A stretch of DNA of 44,591 nucleotides from positions 1 through 44,591 of the forward strand of contig CAZFXK010000009.1 of NCBI GenBank assembly GCA_964522975.1, read 5' to 3'. How positions within the stretch are numbered: the stretch's first letter is position 1; the number at the start of each line of letters is the position of its first letter. The notes beneath the pieces were generated by a model, which saw only the letters and a program-made list of their open reading frames with translations, did not search any database and had not been told where the DNA came from. This DNA is from Bacteroides_E sp964522975. Its GTDB lineage: Bacteria > Bacteroidota > Bacteroidia > Bacteroidales > Bacteroidaceae. Position numbers and translations under genes: made by a program. Below are positions 1 to 8,736 of the stretch, piece after piece.

Positions 1-1
1 A

Positions 2-94
2 AAAAGTCAAATTAGTTATTTCTATGAAAATAAAATTGATATATCTATTTTAAATGATATATTTGTTGTTCGTGTAGGTGCACGGAACATTTAA
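2..94 (+). CDS. 3' end of an unidentified protein (cut by the window edge)
   Basis: An open frame enters from the left edge and runs for 30 codons to a TAA at 92-94, ending in ...FVVRVGARNI. It lies 37 bases upstream of the KduD-like gene on the same strand, so it is probably the previous gene of the uronate cassette. The visible tail is too short for me to name a family; a PTS IIA or IIB subunit, or a polysaccharide lyase, would fit the context, but nothing in the residues proves either. It could also be a chance open frame. Confidence 0.4.
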   Translation, partial: KSQISYFYENKIDISILNDIFVVRVGARNI

Positions 95-131
95 TGTTGA
101 GTCTTAAAACTAATTTATTAAAAATAAAAAT

Positions 132-911
132 ATGAAAGATCAATTTTCATTAGAAGGAAAAGTTGCGTTAGTAACAGGTGGAACCTATGGTATAGGTATG
201 GCTATGGCTAAAGCCTTAGGAAAAGCCGGAGCTAAAATTATTTTCAATGCACGCACAGCTGAAAAAATTAAAGAGGCTGAGAAAGAATATCGTGATGAAG
301 GTTATGATGCTTATGGCTACCAATGTGATGTAACGATAGAAAAAGAAGTTCAGAAAATGGTTGCTGATATATCTCAAAAACACGGTGATGTGGATATTCT
401 AGTTAACAATGCTGGGATTATCAAGCGCATTCCTGCTTTAGAAATGGAGGTTTCGGAATTTAAAGAGGTAATCGACATTGATTTAGTTGGTCCTTTTATT
501 GTGTCGAAAGCGGTTGCACCAGGTATGATAAAAAGGAAAGCTGGTAAAATTATCAATATTTGCTCTATGATGAGTGAGTTAGGTCGCGAAACGGTTTCAG
601 CATATGCTGCAGCTAAAGGTGGTTTAAAAATGCTCACTAAAAACTTAGCTTGTGAATGGGCAGAACATAATATTCAAGTTAATGGTATAGGTCCCGGATA
701 TATTGCAACTCCTCAAACTGCTCCTTTACGTACGGAAGGACATCCATTTAATGATTTTATTATTTCTAAAACACCTGCTGCCCGTTGGGGAAATCCGGAA
801 GATTTGGAAGGACCTGTTGTTTTCTTGGCGTCCAAAGCCTCCGATTTTGTAAATGGGCATATTCTATATGTGGATGGAGGGATTTTAGCATATATTGGTA
901 AGCAACCTTGA
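132..911 (+). CDS. kduD: SDR-family dehydrogenase, KduD / gluconate 5-dehydrogenase type
   Basis: A 259-residue classical short-chain dehydrogenase. It has the NAD(P)-binding glycine motif TGGTYGIG at residues 15-22, NNAG at 92-95, a catalytic Ser near 145 in the ICSMMS stretch, and the YxxxK pair Y158/K162, followed by NGIGPGYIATP. The family includes KduD (2-dehydro-3-deoxy-D-gluconate 5-dehydrogenase) and gluconate 5-dehydrogenases, which are close in sequence. KduD is preferred because kduI lies two genes downstream. In that pathway it would reduce 3-deoxy-D-glycero-2,5-hexodiulosonate to 2-keto-3-deoxygluconate (KDG) in the cytoplasm. It is separated by 52 bases from the permease gene and is probably cotranscribed with it. 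The exact substrate is inferred from the neighbours. Confidence 0.83.
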   Translation: MKDQFSLEGKVALVTGGTYGIGMAMAKALGKAGAKIIFNARTAEKIKEAEKEYRDEGYDAYGYQCDVTIEKEVQKMVADISQKHGDVDILVNNAGIIKRIPALEMEVSEFKEVIDIDLVGPFIVSKAVAPGMIKRKAGKIINICSMMSELGRETVSAYAAAKGGLKMLTKNLACEWAEHNIQVNGIGPGYIATPQTAPLRTEGHPFNDFIISKTPAARWGNPEDLEGPVVFLASKASDFVNGHILYVDGGILAYIGKQP

Positions 912-963
912 TGATTTAGATTCAATAGTATCTAAATCTAAAAAATAATAGTAAGAAAAACAG

Positions 964-2331
964 ATGGATTTTTTTAACAGTATATTGGATGGACTTAACA
1001 TAGGAATTGGGTACATCATTGGTTTGGGAGCGAGTGTTATGATGCCTATAATTTTTACAATTATAGGGGTTGCAATGGGTATCAAATTATCTAAAGCAGT
1101 ACGATCAGGACTTTATGTTGGGGTTGGTTTTGTAGGCTTAGGTGTTATAACAAAACTGTTAACTGACAATTTAGGACCTGCAGTAGATGCGTTGGCTACT
1201 ATTTATAACCTCGAAACCGATATCTTGGACATTGGCTGGCCGGCAGCAGCAGAAGTGGCTTATAATACGGCAGTTGGAGCTGTTGTAATTCCTATATGTT
1301 TAGGTATTAACGTATTAATGTTAATAACACGAACTACCCGTACTGTAAATATTGATATATGGAATTTTTGGCATCATGCCTTTATTGGTTCAATTGTTGC
1401 GTTGTCTACCGGGAGTTTTGGTTATGGACTCGTAGCTGCTTGTGTCTGTTACATAATTTCCATGGTATTAGCTGATTTTACAGCACCCGGTTTTGCTCGC
1501 TTTTACGAAAAAATGGATGGGATATCCATACCACAACCTTTTGTTGCTGCATTTGCCCCTTTTGCTTGGGTTATTAATAAGGGGTTAGATTTAATTCCTG
1601 GGATTAATAAAGTGGAAATAGATGCTGAAGGTATGAAAAAGAAGTTTGGTTTATTAGGAGAACCTATCTTTTTAGGAGTAATTGTAGGTTGTCTTTTAGG
1701 AGCACTCGCCAAATATGATCTTGCAAGAATCCTTCAGTTAGGTGTAATTTTGGGTGCAGTAATGGAGTTAATACCTAGAATAACCACACTTTTTATAGAA
1801 GGATTAGTTCCCATTTCTGATGCAACGAAGAAGTTGGTGGAGAAAAAATTCAAAGATAGTTCGGGTTTTTATATTGGAATGAGTCCTGCTTTAGTGATTG
1901 GGCATCCGGTGACATTGGTTGTAACCATTCTATTAATTCCTGTATTGTTATTTATTTCAGTTATCTTACCTGGGAATAAGTTTCTTCCATTGACCAGTTT
2001 AGCCGGACTATTTTATGTCTTTCCATTAATTCTTCCTATAACAAAAGGTAATGTATTGAAAACTTTCATCATCGGTTTGATACTAATGATTGGGGCTAAT
2101 TATATGATTACCAGTTTGTCGGGCATTTTTACCGAATCTGTTGTGCAGGTAACAGGAGATAAATATACACAAGGTCAACAAGTGGGAACAATTGATTTTG
2201 CCGGTAGTCCATTGACTTGGGTTATATATCAGTTGACTGCTAATTTTAAGTTAATAGGGAGTCTAATATTGGGAGCCGGTACATTAGCTTTAATGTTATG
2301 GAATAGAAAAAGGAATGTTGTTAAAAATTAA
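964..2331 (+). CDS. PTS galactitol-type permease, EIIC component (GatC family)
   Basis: A 455-residue polytopic membrane protein resembling E. coli GatC along its length. The N-terminal block has LGASVMMPIIFTIIG and GLYVGVGFVGLG, the middle has NIDIWNFWHH, and the conserved GEP motif appears as FGLLGEPIFLG, followed by MSPALVIGHP. Length and motifs fit the EIIC-GAT family (galactitol, related to the ascorbate permeases). EIIC forms the membrane channel and normally works with separate IIA and IIB proteins; neither is visible here, though they could lie left of the window. Flanked by kduD and kduI, its likely cargo is a ketodeoxyuronate or related sugar acid rather than galactitol (inference). 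If the PTS is complete, the cargo would be phosphorylated on entry; without partners it could act as a facilitator. Confidence 0.85.
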   Translation: MDFFNSILDGLNIGIGYIIGLGASVMMPIIFTIIGVAMGIKLSKAVRSGLYVGVGFVGLGVITKLLTDNLGPAVDALATIYNLETDILDIGWPAAAEVAYNTAVGAVVIPICLGINVLMLITRTTRTVNIDIWNFWHHAFIGSIVALSTGSFGYGLVAACVCYIISMVLADFTAPGFARFYEKMDGISIPQPFVAAFAPFAWVINKGLDLIPGINKVEIDAEGMKKKFGLLGEPIFLGVIVGCLLGALAKYDLARILQLGVILGAVMELIPRITTLFIEGLVPISDATKKLVEKKFKDSSGFYIGMSPALVIGHPVTLVVTILLIPVLLFISVILPGNKFLPLTSLAGLFYVFPLILPITKGNVLKTFIIGLILMIGANYMITSLSGIFTESVVQVTGDKYTQGQQVGTIDFAGSPLTWVIYQLTANFKLIGSLILGAGTLALMLWNRKRNVVKN

Positions 2332-2365
2332 ATATGAAATAATTACAATTAAAAAATAATTAAGT

Positions 2366-3268
2366 ATGAAAAAATTAGTTTTGACGTTTGTTTTAGCTTT
2401 ATCGACTTTAGGAATATGGGCACAAGGACATATAAATTATGAACTTCGTTATGCTACAAATCCTGAGGATTTTAAAAGTTATGACACGGAGAGAATAAGG
2501 AAAGATTTCCATATGCCAACCGTGTTTTCTCAAAATAAGATTAATATGGTTTATTCCATGTATGATCGATTCATTGTGGGAGGAGCTCTTCCTGTAGGAC
2601 AATCTTTATCGTTAGATACCATTGATCCATTAAAAGCTCCCAATTTTTTACATCGCCGCGAACTGGGGATTATTAATGTAGGTGCACCGGGTATTGTGAA
2701 AGTAGGAGATAAAGAATATGAGTTGAATTTTAAAGAAGCTTTGTATGTAGGAAGTGGTGCTCACGAGGTGGTTTTCTCTTCTAAAGATGCATCTAATCCA
2801 GCTAAATTTTATTTTAACTCAGCACCGGCTCACCAGTCATATCCTACTAAAAAAATAACCCTTAAGGATGCAAATGTAATTAAGGCGGGTTCTTTAGAAG
2901 AATCAAATGATAGAGTAATTAATCAATTAATAGTAAAAGAAGTGGTTCAAGTCTGTCAATTGCAGATGGGGTTAACAGAGCTAAAACCGGGTAGTGTTTG
3001 GAATACAATGCCTGCACATACTCATACAAGACGTATGGAAGCTTATTTCTACTTTAATGTACCCGAAGGACAAGCTGTTTGCCACTATTTAGGAGAACCC
3101 CAAGAAACTCGTCACATTTGGATGCATAATGAGGAGGCTGTATTTTCTCCTGAGTGGTCTATTCACGCCGGAGCCGGAACAACGAATTACACCTTTATTT
3201 GGGGTATGGCCGGTGAAAATTTAGATTATGGTGATATGGATGTTGTTCAACCTGATGAATTGAAATAA
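2366..3268 (+). CDS. kduI: 5-keto-4-deoxyuronate isomerase (KduI) with N-terminal signal peptide
   Basis: A 300-residue KduI-family cupin. The metal site is intact: H218, H220 and E225 in PAHTHTRRMEAYFYF and H267 in WSIHAGAG. The enzyme interconverts 5-keto-4-deoxyuronate, formed from unsaturated uronates released by polysaccharide lyases and unsaturated glucuronyl hydrolases, and 3-deoxy-D-glycero-2,5-hexodiulosonate. Ordinary KduI is about 278-280 residues and cytoplasmic. This one has an extra N-terminus of about 20 residues with two lysines, a hydrophobic core (LVLTFVLALSTLGIW) and a plausible cleavage site at WA-Q, so it is probably exported to the periplasm. It starts 34 bases after the permease gene and is the last gene before a terminator. 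The isomerase assignment is firm; the location is a prediction. Confidence 0.9.
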   Translation: MKKLVLTFVLALSTLGIWAQGHINYELRYATNPEDFKSYDTERIRKDFHMPTVFSQNKINMVYSMYDRFIVGGALPVGQSLSLDTIDPLKAPNFLHRRELGIINVGAPGIVKVGDKEYELNFKEALYVGSGAHEVVFSSKDASNPAKFYFNSAPAHQSYPTKKITLKDANVIKAGSLEESNDRVINQLIVKEVVQVCQLQMGLTELKPGSVWNTMPAHTHTRRMEAYFYFNVPEGQAVCHYLGEPQETRHIWMHNEEAVFSPEWSIHAGAGTTNYTFIWGMAGENLDYGDMDVVQPDELK

Positions 3269-3317
3269 GATTTTTCGGTTTAATAAAGAGAAGGTCTTTT
3301 CTTCTCATTAATACTAC

Positions 3318-3356
3318 AAAAAGCGATAAGACTAAAAATAAATCTTATCGCTTTTT
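3318..3356. terminator. Bidirectional intrinsic terminator
   Basis: A perfect 14-bp stem, AAAAAGCGATAAGA pairing with TCTTATCGCTTTTT, with an 11-nt loop. A-rich and T-rich sides give a U tract on both strands. It sits between the convergent kduI (+) and HAD-phosphatase (-) genes and probably serves both. Confidence 0.85.
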
Positions 3357-3437
3357 ATTTATTACATCAATAGATTTAATGCTTAAGCTCTATTACAATT
3401 TAATAATAGTTTTTGCTAATCTTCCTTAGACTTTTGA

Positions 3438-4184
3438 TTAATCCAGACTTATTCCATTTAATGCATTATACAATTCTTCCCATTGATTGGCAAGATCTTC
3501 CATTGAAGGAAGAAGAAGGTTTGCTCCGGATTCTGTCAAAACAGCATCGTCTAATGGTCCTGTGTTTACTCCGATAGTAAAGATGCCTGCAGCAACAGCA
3601 GATTCTACACCCAATGGTGCATTCTCTATTACTATGGCTTCATTGGGCTTGAGCCCTCCTTTTTTTAGAGCCTTTAGATAGGGCTCGGGATGGGGTTTCC
3701 CTTGTTTTACATCAAAAGCAGTGACCATTGATTTGCTTTGAAATGTATTTGGGTAGTCTTTTTCTAATTTATTTAAGAGTGATTCTTGAGAAGAACCGGT
3801 TACCACAATGGCTGTTAAGTTATTCTTTTTGATTTTCTCTAAAAGCTGTTTTGTCCCAATCATAGGGGTTGTTTTAGGAAACTTATTGAACTCTTCTTCT
3901 TTTAAGTCATAGATTTTTTTTATTTCTTCTTCGGAAGCATCTCTTTCAAATTGTCTTTGATAAGCCCAGTTAATGGTATCAATGCGAGTTCTTCCTTCGT
4001 GAAGATAGGCATCTTCCTCATTAAAATTAATGCCGTATTTTTTGGTGCTCTTCGACCACGCAATGGCATGATATTTCATTGAGTCATAAAGGACACCATC
4101 CATATCAAATAAAACAGCTTTTAATTGAATTTGATTATATTTTTTCTCTTTTAAAAAATCTTTGACAGCTTTTGGGTAATTCAT
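3438..4184 (-). CDS. HAD-family hydrolase, beta-phosphoglucomutase-like
   Basis: A 248-residue HAD subfamily IA protein. Motif I is FDMDGV, with nucleophile D27 and acid D29. Motif II is VVTGSS around 127-132, the motif III lysine is in GKPHPEPYL near 163, and motif IV is IENAPLGVESA, where the usual ED is EN. A helical cap lies between motifs I and II. These features match phosphatases and mutases acting on small sugar phosphates; the substrate cannot be read from sequence. It follows pgi on the same strand, but a strong hairpin at 4213-4247 lies between them, so it may be expressed only by readthrough or from its own promoter. The first 20 residues precede the usual family start and have no clear role. 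Confidence 0.85.
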   Translation of the reverse strand: MNYPKAVKDFLKEKKYNQIQLKAVLFDMDGVLYDSMKYHAIAWSKSTKKYGINFNEEDAYLHEGRTRIDTINWAYQRQFERDASEEEIKKIYDLKEEEFNKFPKTTPMIGTKQLLEKIKKNNLTAIVVTGSSQESLLNKLEKDYPNTFQSKSMVTAFDVKQGKPHPEPYLKALKKGGLKPNEAIVIENAPLGVESAVAAGIFTIGVNTGPLDDAVLTESGANLLLPSMEDLANQWEELYNALNGISLD

Positions 4185-4212
4185 GAATATTTATGGGTTT
4201 CTATTATATGAT

Positions 4213-4247
4213 AAAGACTAATCAAGAGAATTGTTTGATTAGTCTTT
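4213..4247 (-). terminator. Hairpin between pgi and the HAD gene
   Basis: A perfect 12-bp stem, AAAGACTAATCA with TGATTAGTCTTT, with an 11-nt loop. It lies 12 bases past the pgi stop on the minus strand. It probably ends or attenuates the lysS-gpsA-pgi transcript before the HAD gene. The U tract on the minus strand is short. Confidence 0.65.
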
Positions 4248-4259
4248 ATTCTTTTCTTT

Positions 4260-5603
4260 TTATTTCTTTATCCTTTTTTGTATGGCTTTAGATTCTTCTT
4301 CAAATCCATGTTTATTTAACAGAGCAAACATATTTTTCTTATAGGCCTCAACTCCGGGTTGATCAAACGGATTTACTCCTAATACGTATCCACTAATACC
4401 ACAAGCACGTTCAAAGAAATAGAATAATTGACCAATGCTATTCTCACTAAGGTTGGGTAATATGATGCGAAGGTTAGGTACTCCGCCGTCAATGTGTGCT
4501 ATTTGGGTTCCTAACTCTGCCATCTTATTAATCTCATCCACTCGTTTACCTGCAAGATAGTTTAATCCATCCAGATTTTTTTCATCTTTAGGGACTATCA
4601 ATTGATGATTTACCTTGTCTATTGATATGACTGTTTCAAAAATTGTTCTTTCTCCTTCTTGAATCCATTGTCCCATGGAGTGTAGATCTGTAGAGAAATT
4701 TACGGAAGCAGGGAAAATGCCTTTGTTTTCTTTTCCTTCAGATTCACCATAAAGTTGTTTCCACCATTCACTGATATAGTGAAGTTTAGGGTTATAATTA
4801 ACTAAAATCTCTATTTTCTTTCCTTTATTATATATGGCTTGGCGAGTAGCTGCATAAATAGCAGCAGGATTGTCTTCAAACGCATTTTCAGAGCTACAAG
4901 TTTCTTCCATTGTTTTGGCTCCTTTAACTAACTCTTCAATATCAAATCCGGCAACGGCAATGGGTAAAAGTCCCACAGGAGTCAGTACAGAGAAACGTCC
5001 TCCTACATCATCGGGAATGATAAAGGATTTATATCCCTCTTCATCGGCTGTAATACGTGCAGCTCCTTTTTTTGCATCGGTAATTGCAACAATTACCTTT
5101 TGTGCTTCTTCTTTACCTCTTTGATCTTCGCATTGTTTTTTTAGCAAGCGAAAAGCTAAAGCTGTTTCTGTAGTTGTACCGGATTTTGAGATATTGATTA
5201 CCCCGAATTTTTTGTCTTTTAAAAATTCAGTTAGCTCATATAAATAATCTTCACTGATATTATGTCCTGCATAAACAATGGAAGGTACGTTTTTTTTAGT
5301 ATTAAAATTAGCAAAGCTATTTGATAAGGCCTCAATTACTGCCCGAGCACCCAAATAGCTACCCCCGATACCGGCAACGACTACAACCTCACAATGATCT
5401 TGTAAAGTTTTGGCTGTTTGCTTTATATCGTTCAGATGGTCTTGTGTAATTGATGAAGGTAGATGTAACCATCCTAAGAAATCATTACCTTTACCTGTGC
5501 CATTTTCTAAATCTTTTTGAGCTTTTTCCACTGCCTCTTTATATCTAAGAATATCTTGCTTCGATACAAAGTCTAATGTTTTATCAATGTTTAATTCTAT
5601 CAT
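4260..5603 (-). CDS. pgi: Glucose-6-phosphate isomerase
   Basis: A 447-residue Pgi, the length seen in bacterial short-form enzymes. It contains VVVAGIGGSYLGARA, the sugar-phosphate contact NISKSGTTTETA, the signature GGRFSVLTPVGLLPIAVAG, the catalytic glutamate in YGESEGK, the histidine in IAHIDGG and the C-terminal lysine in GVEAYKKN. It interconverts glucose 6-phosphate and fructose 6-phosphate in the cytoplasm. It is third in the lysS-gpsA-pgi cluster, an order found in Bacteroides genomes, and starts 25 bases after gpsA. No oddities seen. Confidence 0.97.
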   Translation of the reverse strand: MIELNIDKTLDFVSKQDILRYKEAVEKAQKDLENGTGKGNDFLGWLHLPSSITQDHLNDIKQTAKTLQDHCEVVVVAGIGGSYLGARAVIEALSNSFANFNTKKNVPSIVYAGHNISEDYLYELTEFLKDKKFGVINISKSGTTTETALAFRLLKKQCEDQRGKEEAQKVIVAITDAKKGAARITADEEGYKSFIIPDDVGGRFSVLTPVGLLPIAVAGFDIEELVKGAKTMEETCSSENAFEDNPAAIYAATRQAIYNKGKKIEILVNYNPKLHYISEWWKQLYGESEGKENKGIFPASVNFSTDLHSMGQWIQEGERTIFETVISIDKVNHQLIVPKDEKNLDGLNYLAGKRVDEINKMAELGTQIAHIDGGVPNLRIILPNLSENSIGQLFYFFERACGISGYVLGVNPFDQPGVEAYKKNMFALLNKHGFEEESKAIQKRIKK

Positions 5604-5628
5604 TTTGAGCTATTTTAATGAGTTTTTA

Positions 5629-6633
5629 TTATCTAAATAAAAGGGTTAGTTTTTTTATTTCAATTTCAGGAGAGGAATTTTTGTAAAGTATTCTATATAC
5701 GGCTTCTAAAATAGGCATATTTACCTTTATATTTTCATTTACTTCCTTAATGCCACGTGTACCATAATAACCTTCGGCTATCATCTCCATTTCTATTTGG
5801 GCACTTTTTATGGAATATCCTTTACCTATCATTGTACCGAAGATTCTATTTCTGCTAAAATTAGAATAGCTGGTCACTAATAAGTCGCCCAGATATGCGG
5901 AATCTGTAATATCCCTTTCAATAGGGTGAATGGCATTCAAAAATAGATTCATCTCTTGAATGGCATTAGTGATGAATACCGCTAAAAAGTTATCTCCATA
6001 TTTTAGTCCGCTACAGATACCTGCACCTATGGCATATACATTTTTTAGTACGGCACCATATTCTATACCCGTAATATCTGCACTAACCGAAGTTTTAATG
6101 TAATGACTATCCAAAAGTTTAGATAACTCCTTTGCTTTATTCATATCAGAACAAGCAATTGTTAAATAAGATAATCGTTCTAAAGCTACTTCCTCAGCAT
6201 GGCAAGGTCCGGCTAATGCAATGATATGATCTTCAGGAACATCATAGGTATCCTTGAAATACTGTGAAACAATAACATTTTCATCGGGTACAATGCCTTT
6301 TATCGCTGTAACTATTGTTTTACCGGATAGATTTTCAGATAGTTTTTTTAAGTGTTCCTTTAAATAAGGAGAAGGAGTAACAAAGATTAAAATATCTGCC
6401 TGGCGTACAATCCAATTGATATCGGAATTAAATTGAATGCGTGGTATTTTAAATTTTACTCCAGTTAGATAAGCCGGATTATGTCCTAATTTCTTAAAAT
6501 CAGCAATACGATCGTCTCGTCGCATATACCATAAGATGGATGTAGTTTTAGATAATACCATTTTAGCAATGGCTGTTGCCCAACTTCCCCCGCCTATAAT
6601 GGCTATTTTCTTGGATGGTTTCATAAAATTCAT
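5629..6633 (-). CDS. gpsA: Glycerol-3-phosphate dehydrogenase [NAD(P)+]
   Basis: A 334-residue protein with the N-terminal dinucleotide motif IAIIGGGSWATAIAK (glycines 14-16) and the family motifs FVTPSPYL, IVTAIKG, LAGPCHAEEVA and EYGAVLKNVYAIGAGI, which carries the catalytic lysine. It reduces dihydroxyacetone phosphate to sn-glycerol 3-phosphate for phospholipid synthesis. The coding start at 6633 lies 12 bases after lysS, indicating one operon. A second in-frame ATG at 6624 (MKPSKK) is equally possible and would remove only three residues. Confidence 0.96.
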   Translation of the reverse strand: MNFMKPSKKIAIIGGGSWATAIAKMVLSKTTSILWYMRRDDRIADFKKLGHNPAYLTGVKFKIPRIQFNSDINWIVRQADILIFVTPSPYLKEHLKKLSENLSGKTIVTAIKGIVPDENVIVSQYFKDTYDVPEDHIIALAGPCHAEEVALERLSYLTIACSDMNKAKELSKLLDSHYIKTSVSADITGIEYGAVLKNVYAIGAGICSGLKYGDNFLAVFITNAIQEMNLFLNAIHPIERDITDSAYLGDLLVTSYSNFSRNRIFGTMIGKGYSIKSAQIEMEMIAEGYYGTRGIKEVNENIKVNMPILEAVYRILYKNSSPEIEIKKLTLLFR

Positions 6634-6645
6634 TAAACCTTTAGG

Positions 6646-8379
6646 TTAATTAATCTTTGCTACCCAGGTTGACACTTCGTCAACAGATGGATTTGTTAGC
6701 CCTAATTGATATTTTTTATTGATTCCTGTAATATCTTGATGTATTTTCTGTGGGTTAACCTCTTTCATGTCTTGTATTAAATTGTAACCTGCTTTTTGTA
6801 TTATAGGAACCCATTCTTTCTCTATGCCTAAAGTTGTATACTTTTCAACACTATCTTTCATTGGTTTCTTTTCCGGGCGCATTTGTGGAAAGAATAAAAC
6901 TTCTTGAATGGTAGTTTGTCCGGTAATTAACATGGCCAAACGATCCATACCGATTCCCATTCCTGAAGTAGGAGGCATTCCATACTCTAAAGCACGAACA
7001 AAGTCCATATCAATGAACATGGCTTCATCATCTCCTTTTTTACTTAATTTTAATTGTTCTTGGAATCGTTCTAATTGATCAATTGGATCGTTAAGTTCAG
7101 AATACGCATTACATAATTCCTTTCCGTTTACAATTAGTTCAAAGCGTTCTGTTAATTCCGGATTATCTCTATGCTTTTTAGTCAAAGGCGACATTTCAAT
7201 AGGGTAGTCAGTAATAAATGTAGGTTGTATATAGTTATCTTCGCAGAATTCCCCAAAGATTTCATCAATCAACTTTCCTTTTCCCATCGTTTCATCAATT
7301 TCCATATTCAGTTTCTGACAGACGGCTCTAACTTCATCTTCATTCATTCCGTTGAGATCGAATCCGGTGTGTTCTTTTATGGAGTCCAACATACTAATCC
7401 GTTTGAAAGGAGTTTTTAAACTGATTTTTTGTTCTCCCATTTCTATTTCTGTTGTTCCATTTACATCTAAAGCTACTTTTTCTATTAGCTTTTCTGTGAA
7501 ATCCATCATCCAGTTATAGTCTTTGTAGGTAACATAAACCTCCATGACTGTAAATTCCGGATTATGAGTGCGATCCATTCCTTCGTTTCTGAAGTTTTTA
7601 GAGAACTCATAGACTCCATCAAAACCACCTATAATTAACCTTTTTAGATAAAGTTCATTGGCTATTCTTAAATATAAAGGTATGTCTAATGCATTGTGGT
7701 GTGTAATGAAGGGGCGAGCTGCTGCACCACCGGGGATGGATTGAAGAACTGGGGTTTCAACTTCTAAATAACCTTTAGAGTTAAAGTATTCCCTCATTGA
7801 GTCATAAATCTTGGTTCTTTTTATGAAGATTTCTTTAACCTCTTGGTTCACGGTTAAGTCAACGTATCTTCTTCTATACCGAAGTTCAGGGTCGTCAAAA
7901 GTGTCGTGGGCTACCCCGTCTTTATCATATTTTACAATGGGAAGTGGGCGTATGGCTTTAGATAGCAAAGTCATTTTTTCTGCATGTACACTAATTTCTC
8001 CCATTTTGGTTCTGAAAACATACCCTTCAATACCGATGTAATCACTTAAGTCGAGTAATTTCTTGAAAACAGTATTGTATAATTCTTTATTTTCACCCGG
8101 GCAAATATCATCACGCGTGATATATACTTGGATGCGTCCTTTAGAGTCTTGGAGTTCAATGAATGAGGCTTTTCCCATAATACGGCGACTCATGATTCGT
8201 CCGGCAATGACAACCTGTCGTTTTTCTTCCGAGTCATCTTTAAATTCCTCTTTTATGTCTGTGGAAAAAGCATTAACTTTATATTCAGCTGCCGGATAAG
8301 GGTCAATTCCCATCTCACGAAGCTCTTTTAAACTGTTTCGTCTTATAATCTCTTGTTCACTAAGTTCTAATATATTCAT
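6646..8379 (-). CDS. lysS: Lysyl-tRNA synthetase, class II
   Basis: A 577-residue class IIb synthetase. An N-terminal OB fold for anticodon binding (about 55-165) precedes the catalytic core, with motif 2 in FRNEGMDRTHNPEFTVMEVY and motif 3 in SGMGIGMDRLAMLITG. The core ends near FFPQMRPE. About 70 further residues follow, a C-terminal extension also found in other Bacteroidales LysS proteins and absent from E. coli LysS; its role is unknown to me. It charges tRNA-Lys. It is the promoter-proximal gene of the lysS-gpsA-pgi cluster. Confidence 0.97.
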   Translation of the reverse strand: MNILELSEQEIIRRNSLKELREMGIDPYPAAEYKVNAFSTDIKEEFKDDSEEKRQVVIAGRIMSRRIMGKASFIELQDSKGRIQVYITRDDICPGENKELYNTVFKKLLDLSDYIGIEGYVFRTKMGEISVHAEKMTLLSKAIRPLPIVKYDKDGVAHDTFDDPELRYRRRYVDLTVNQEVKEIFIKRTKIYDSMREYFNSKGYLEVETPVLQSIPGGAAARPFITHHNALDIPLYLRIANELYLKRLIIGGFDGVYEFSKNFRNEGMDRTHNPEFTVMEVYVTYKDYNWMMDFTEKLIEKVALDVNGTTEIEMGEQKISLKTPFKRISMLDSIKEHTGFDLNGMNEDEVRAVCQKLNMEIDETMGKGKLIDEIFGEFCEDNYIQPTFITDYPIEMSPLTKKHRDNPELTERFELIVNGKELCNAYSELNDPIDQLERFQEQLKLSKKGDDEAMFIDMDFVRALEYGMPPTSGMGIGMDRLAMLITGQTTIQEVLFFPQMRPEKKPMKDSVEKYTTLGIEKEWVPIIQKAGYNLIQDMKEVNPQKIHQDITGINKKYQLGLTNPSVDEVSTWVAKIN

Positions 8380-8414
8380 TTTTTACCAAATCTAAAATTG
8401 CTTAATTTAAAAAG

Positions 8415-8422
8415 CAAAAATA
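8415..8422 (-). promoter_or_regulatory. Putative -7 box for lysS
   Basis: On the minus strand the sequence reads TATTTTTG, a full match to the Bacteroidota -7 consensus TAnnTTTG, about 36 bases before the lysS ATG. No convincing -33 TTTG at the usual distance was found, so this is a motif match only. Confidence 0.45.
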
Positions 8423-8551
8423 CAAAAGTTTTTTCACATTACGATTAGGATTTTATTGTTATTCAGGTTGGCATAATAACTAATTCGGTTTTATGATAGA
8501 ACCAATTATTAGTATGGGTGTTTATAAGATATTGATTGCGATTGAATATAA

Positions 8552-8627
8552 CCCAGACCGATGAAAGGTATCTCCCAGACCGAAGGGGCAAAGGTCTGGG
8601 AGAGAATGAGGCTTTAACCCAGACCGA
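8552..8627. repeat. CCCAGACC intergenic repeat element, copy 1
   Basis: Three direct copies of CCCAGACCGA start at 8552, 8574 and 8618. The middle copy forms an 11-bp hairpin, TCTCCCAGACC (8571-8581) with GGTCTGGGAGA (8593-8603), around an 11-nt loop. It lies in the 418-base non-coding stretch between lysS and the MATE gene, which otherwise holds only the lysS promoter and the palindrome at 8737. A related element is at 24969-25052; the two share the 13-mer CCCAGACCGATGA. The sequence is clearly more GC-rich than its surroundings. Function unknown. Confidence 0.75.
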
Positions 8628-8736
8628 CTATTTTTTTAAATTATGTCCATTATTGGATTGCGTATGGTGTCTGTATTGTTGGTTTTACTTGATCGATTGA
8701 TTTTGTTCAAGCTTAAAATAAGTTTATTTATTTCAG

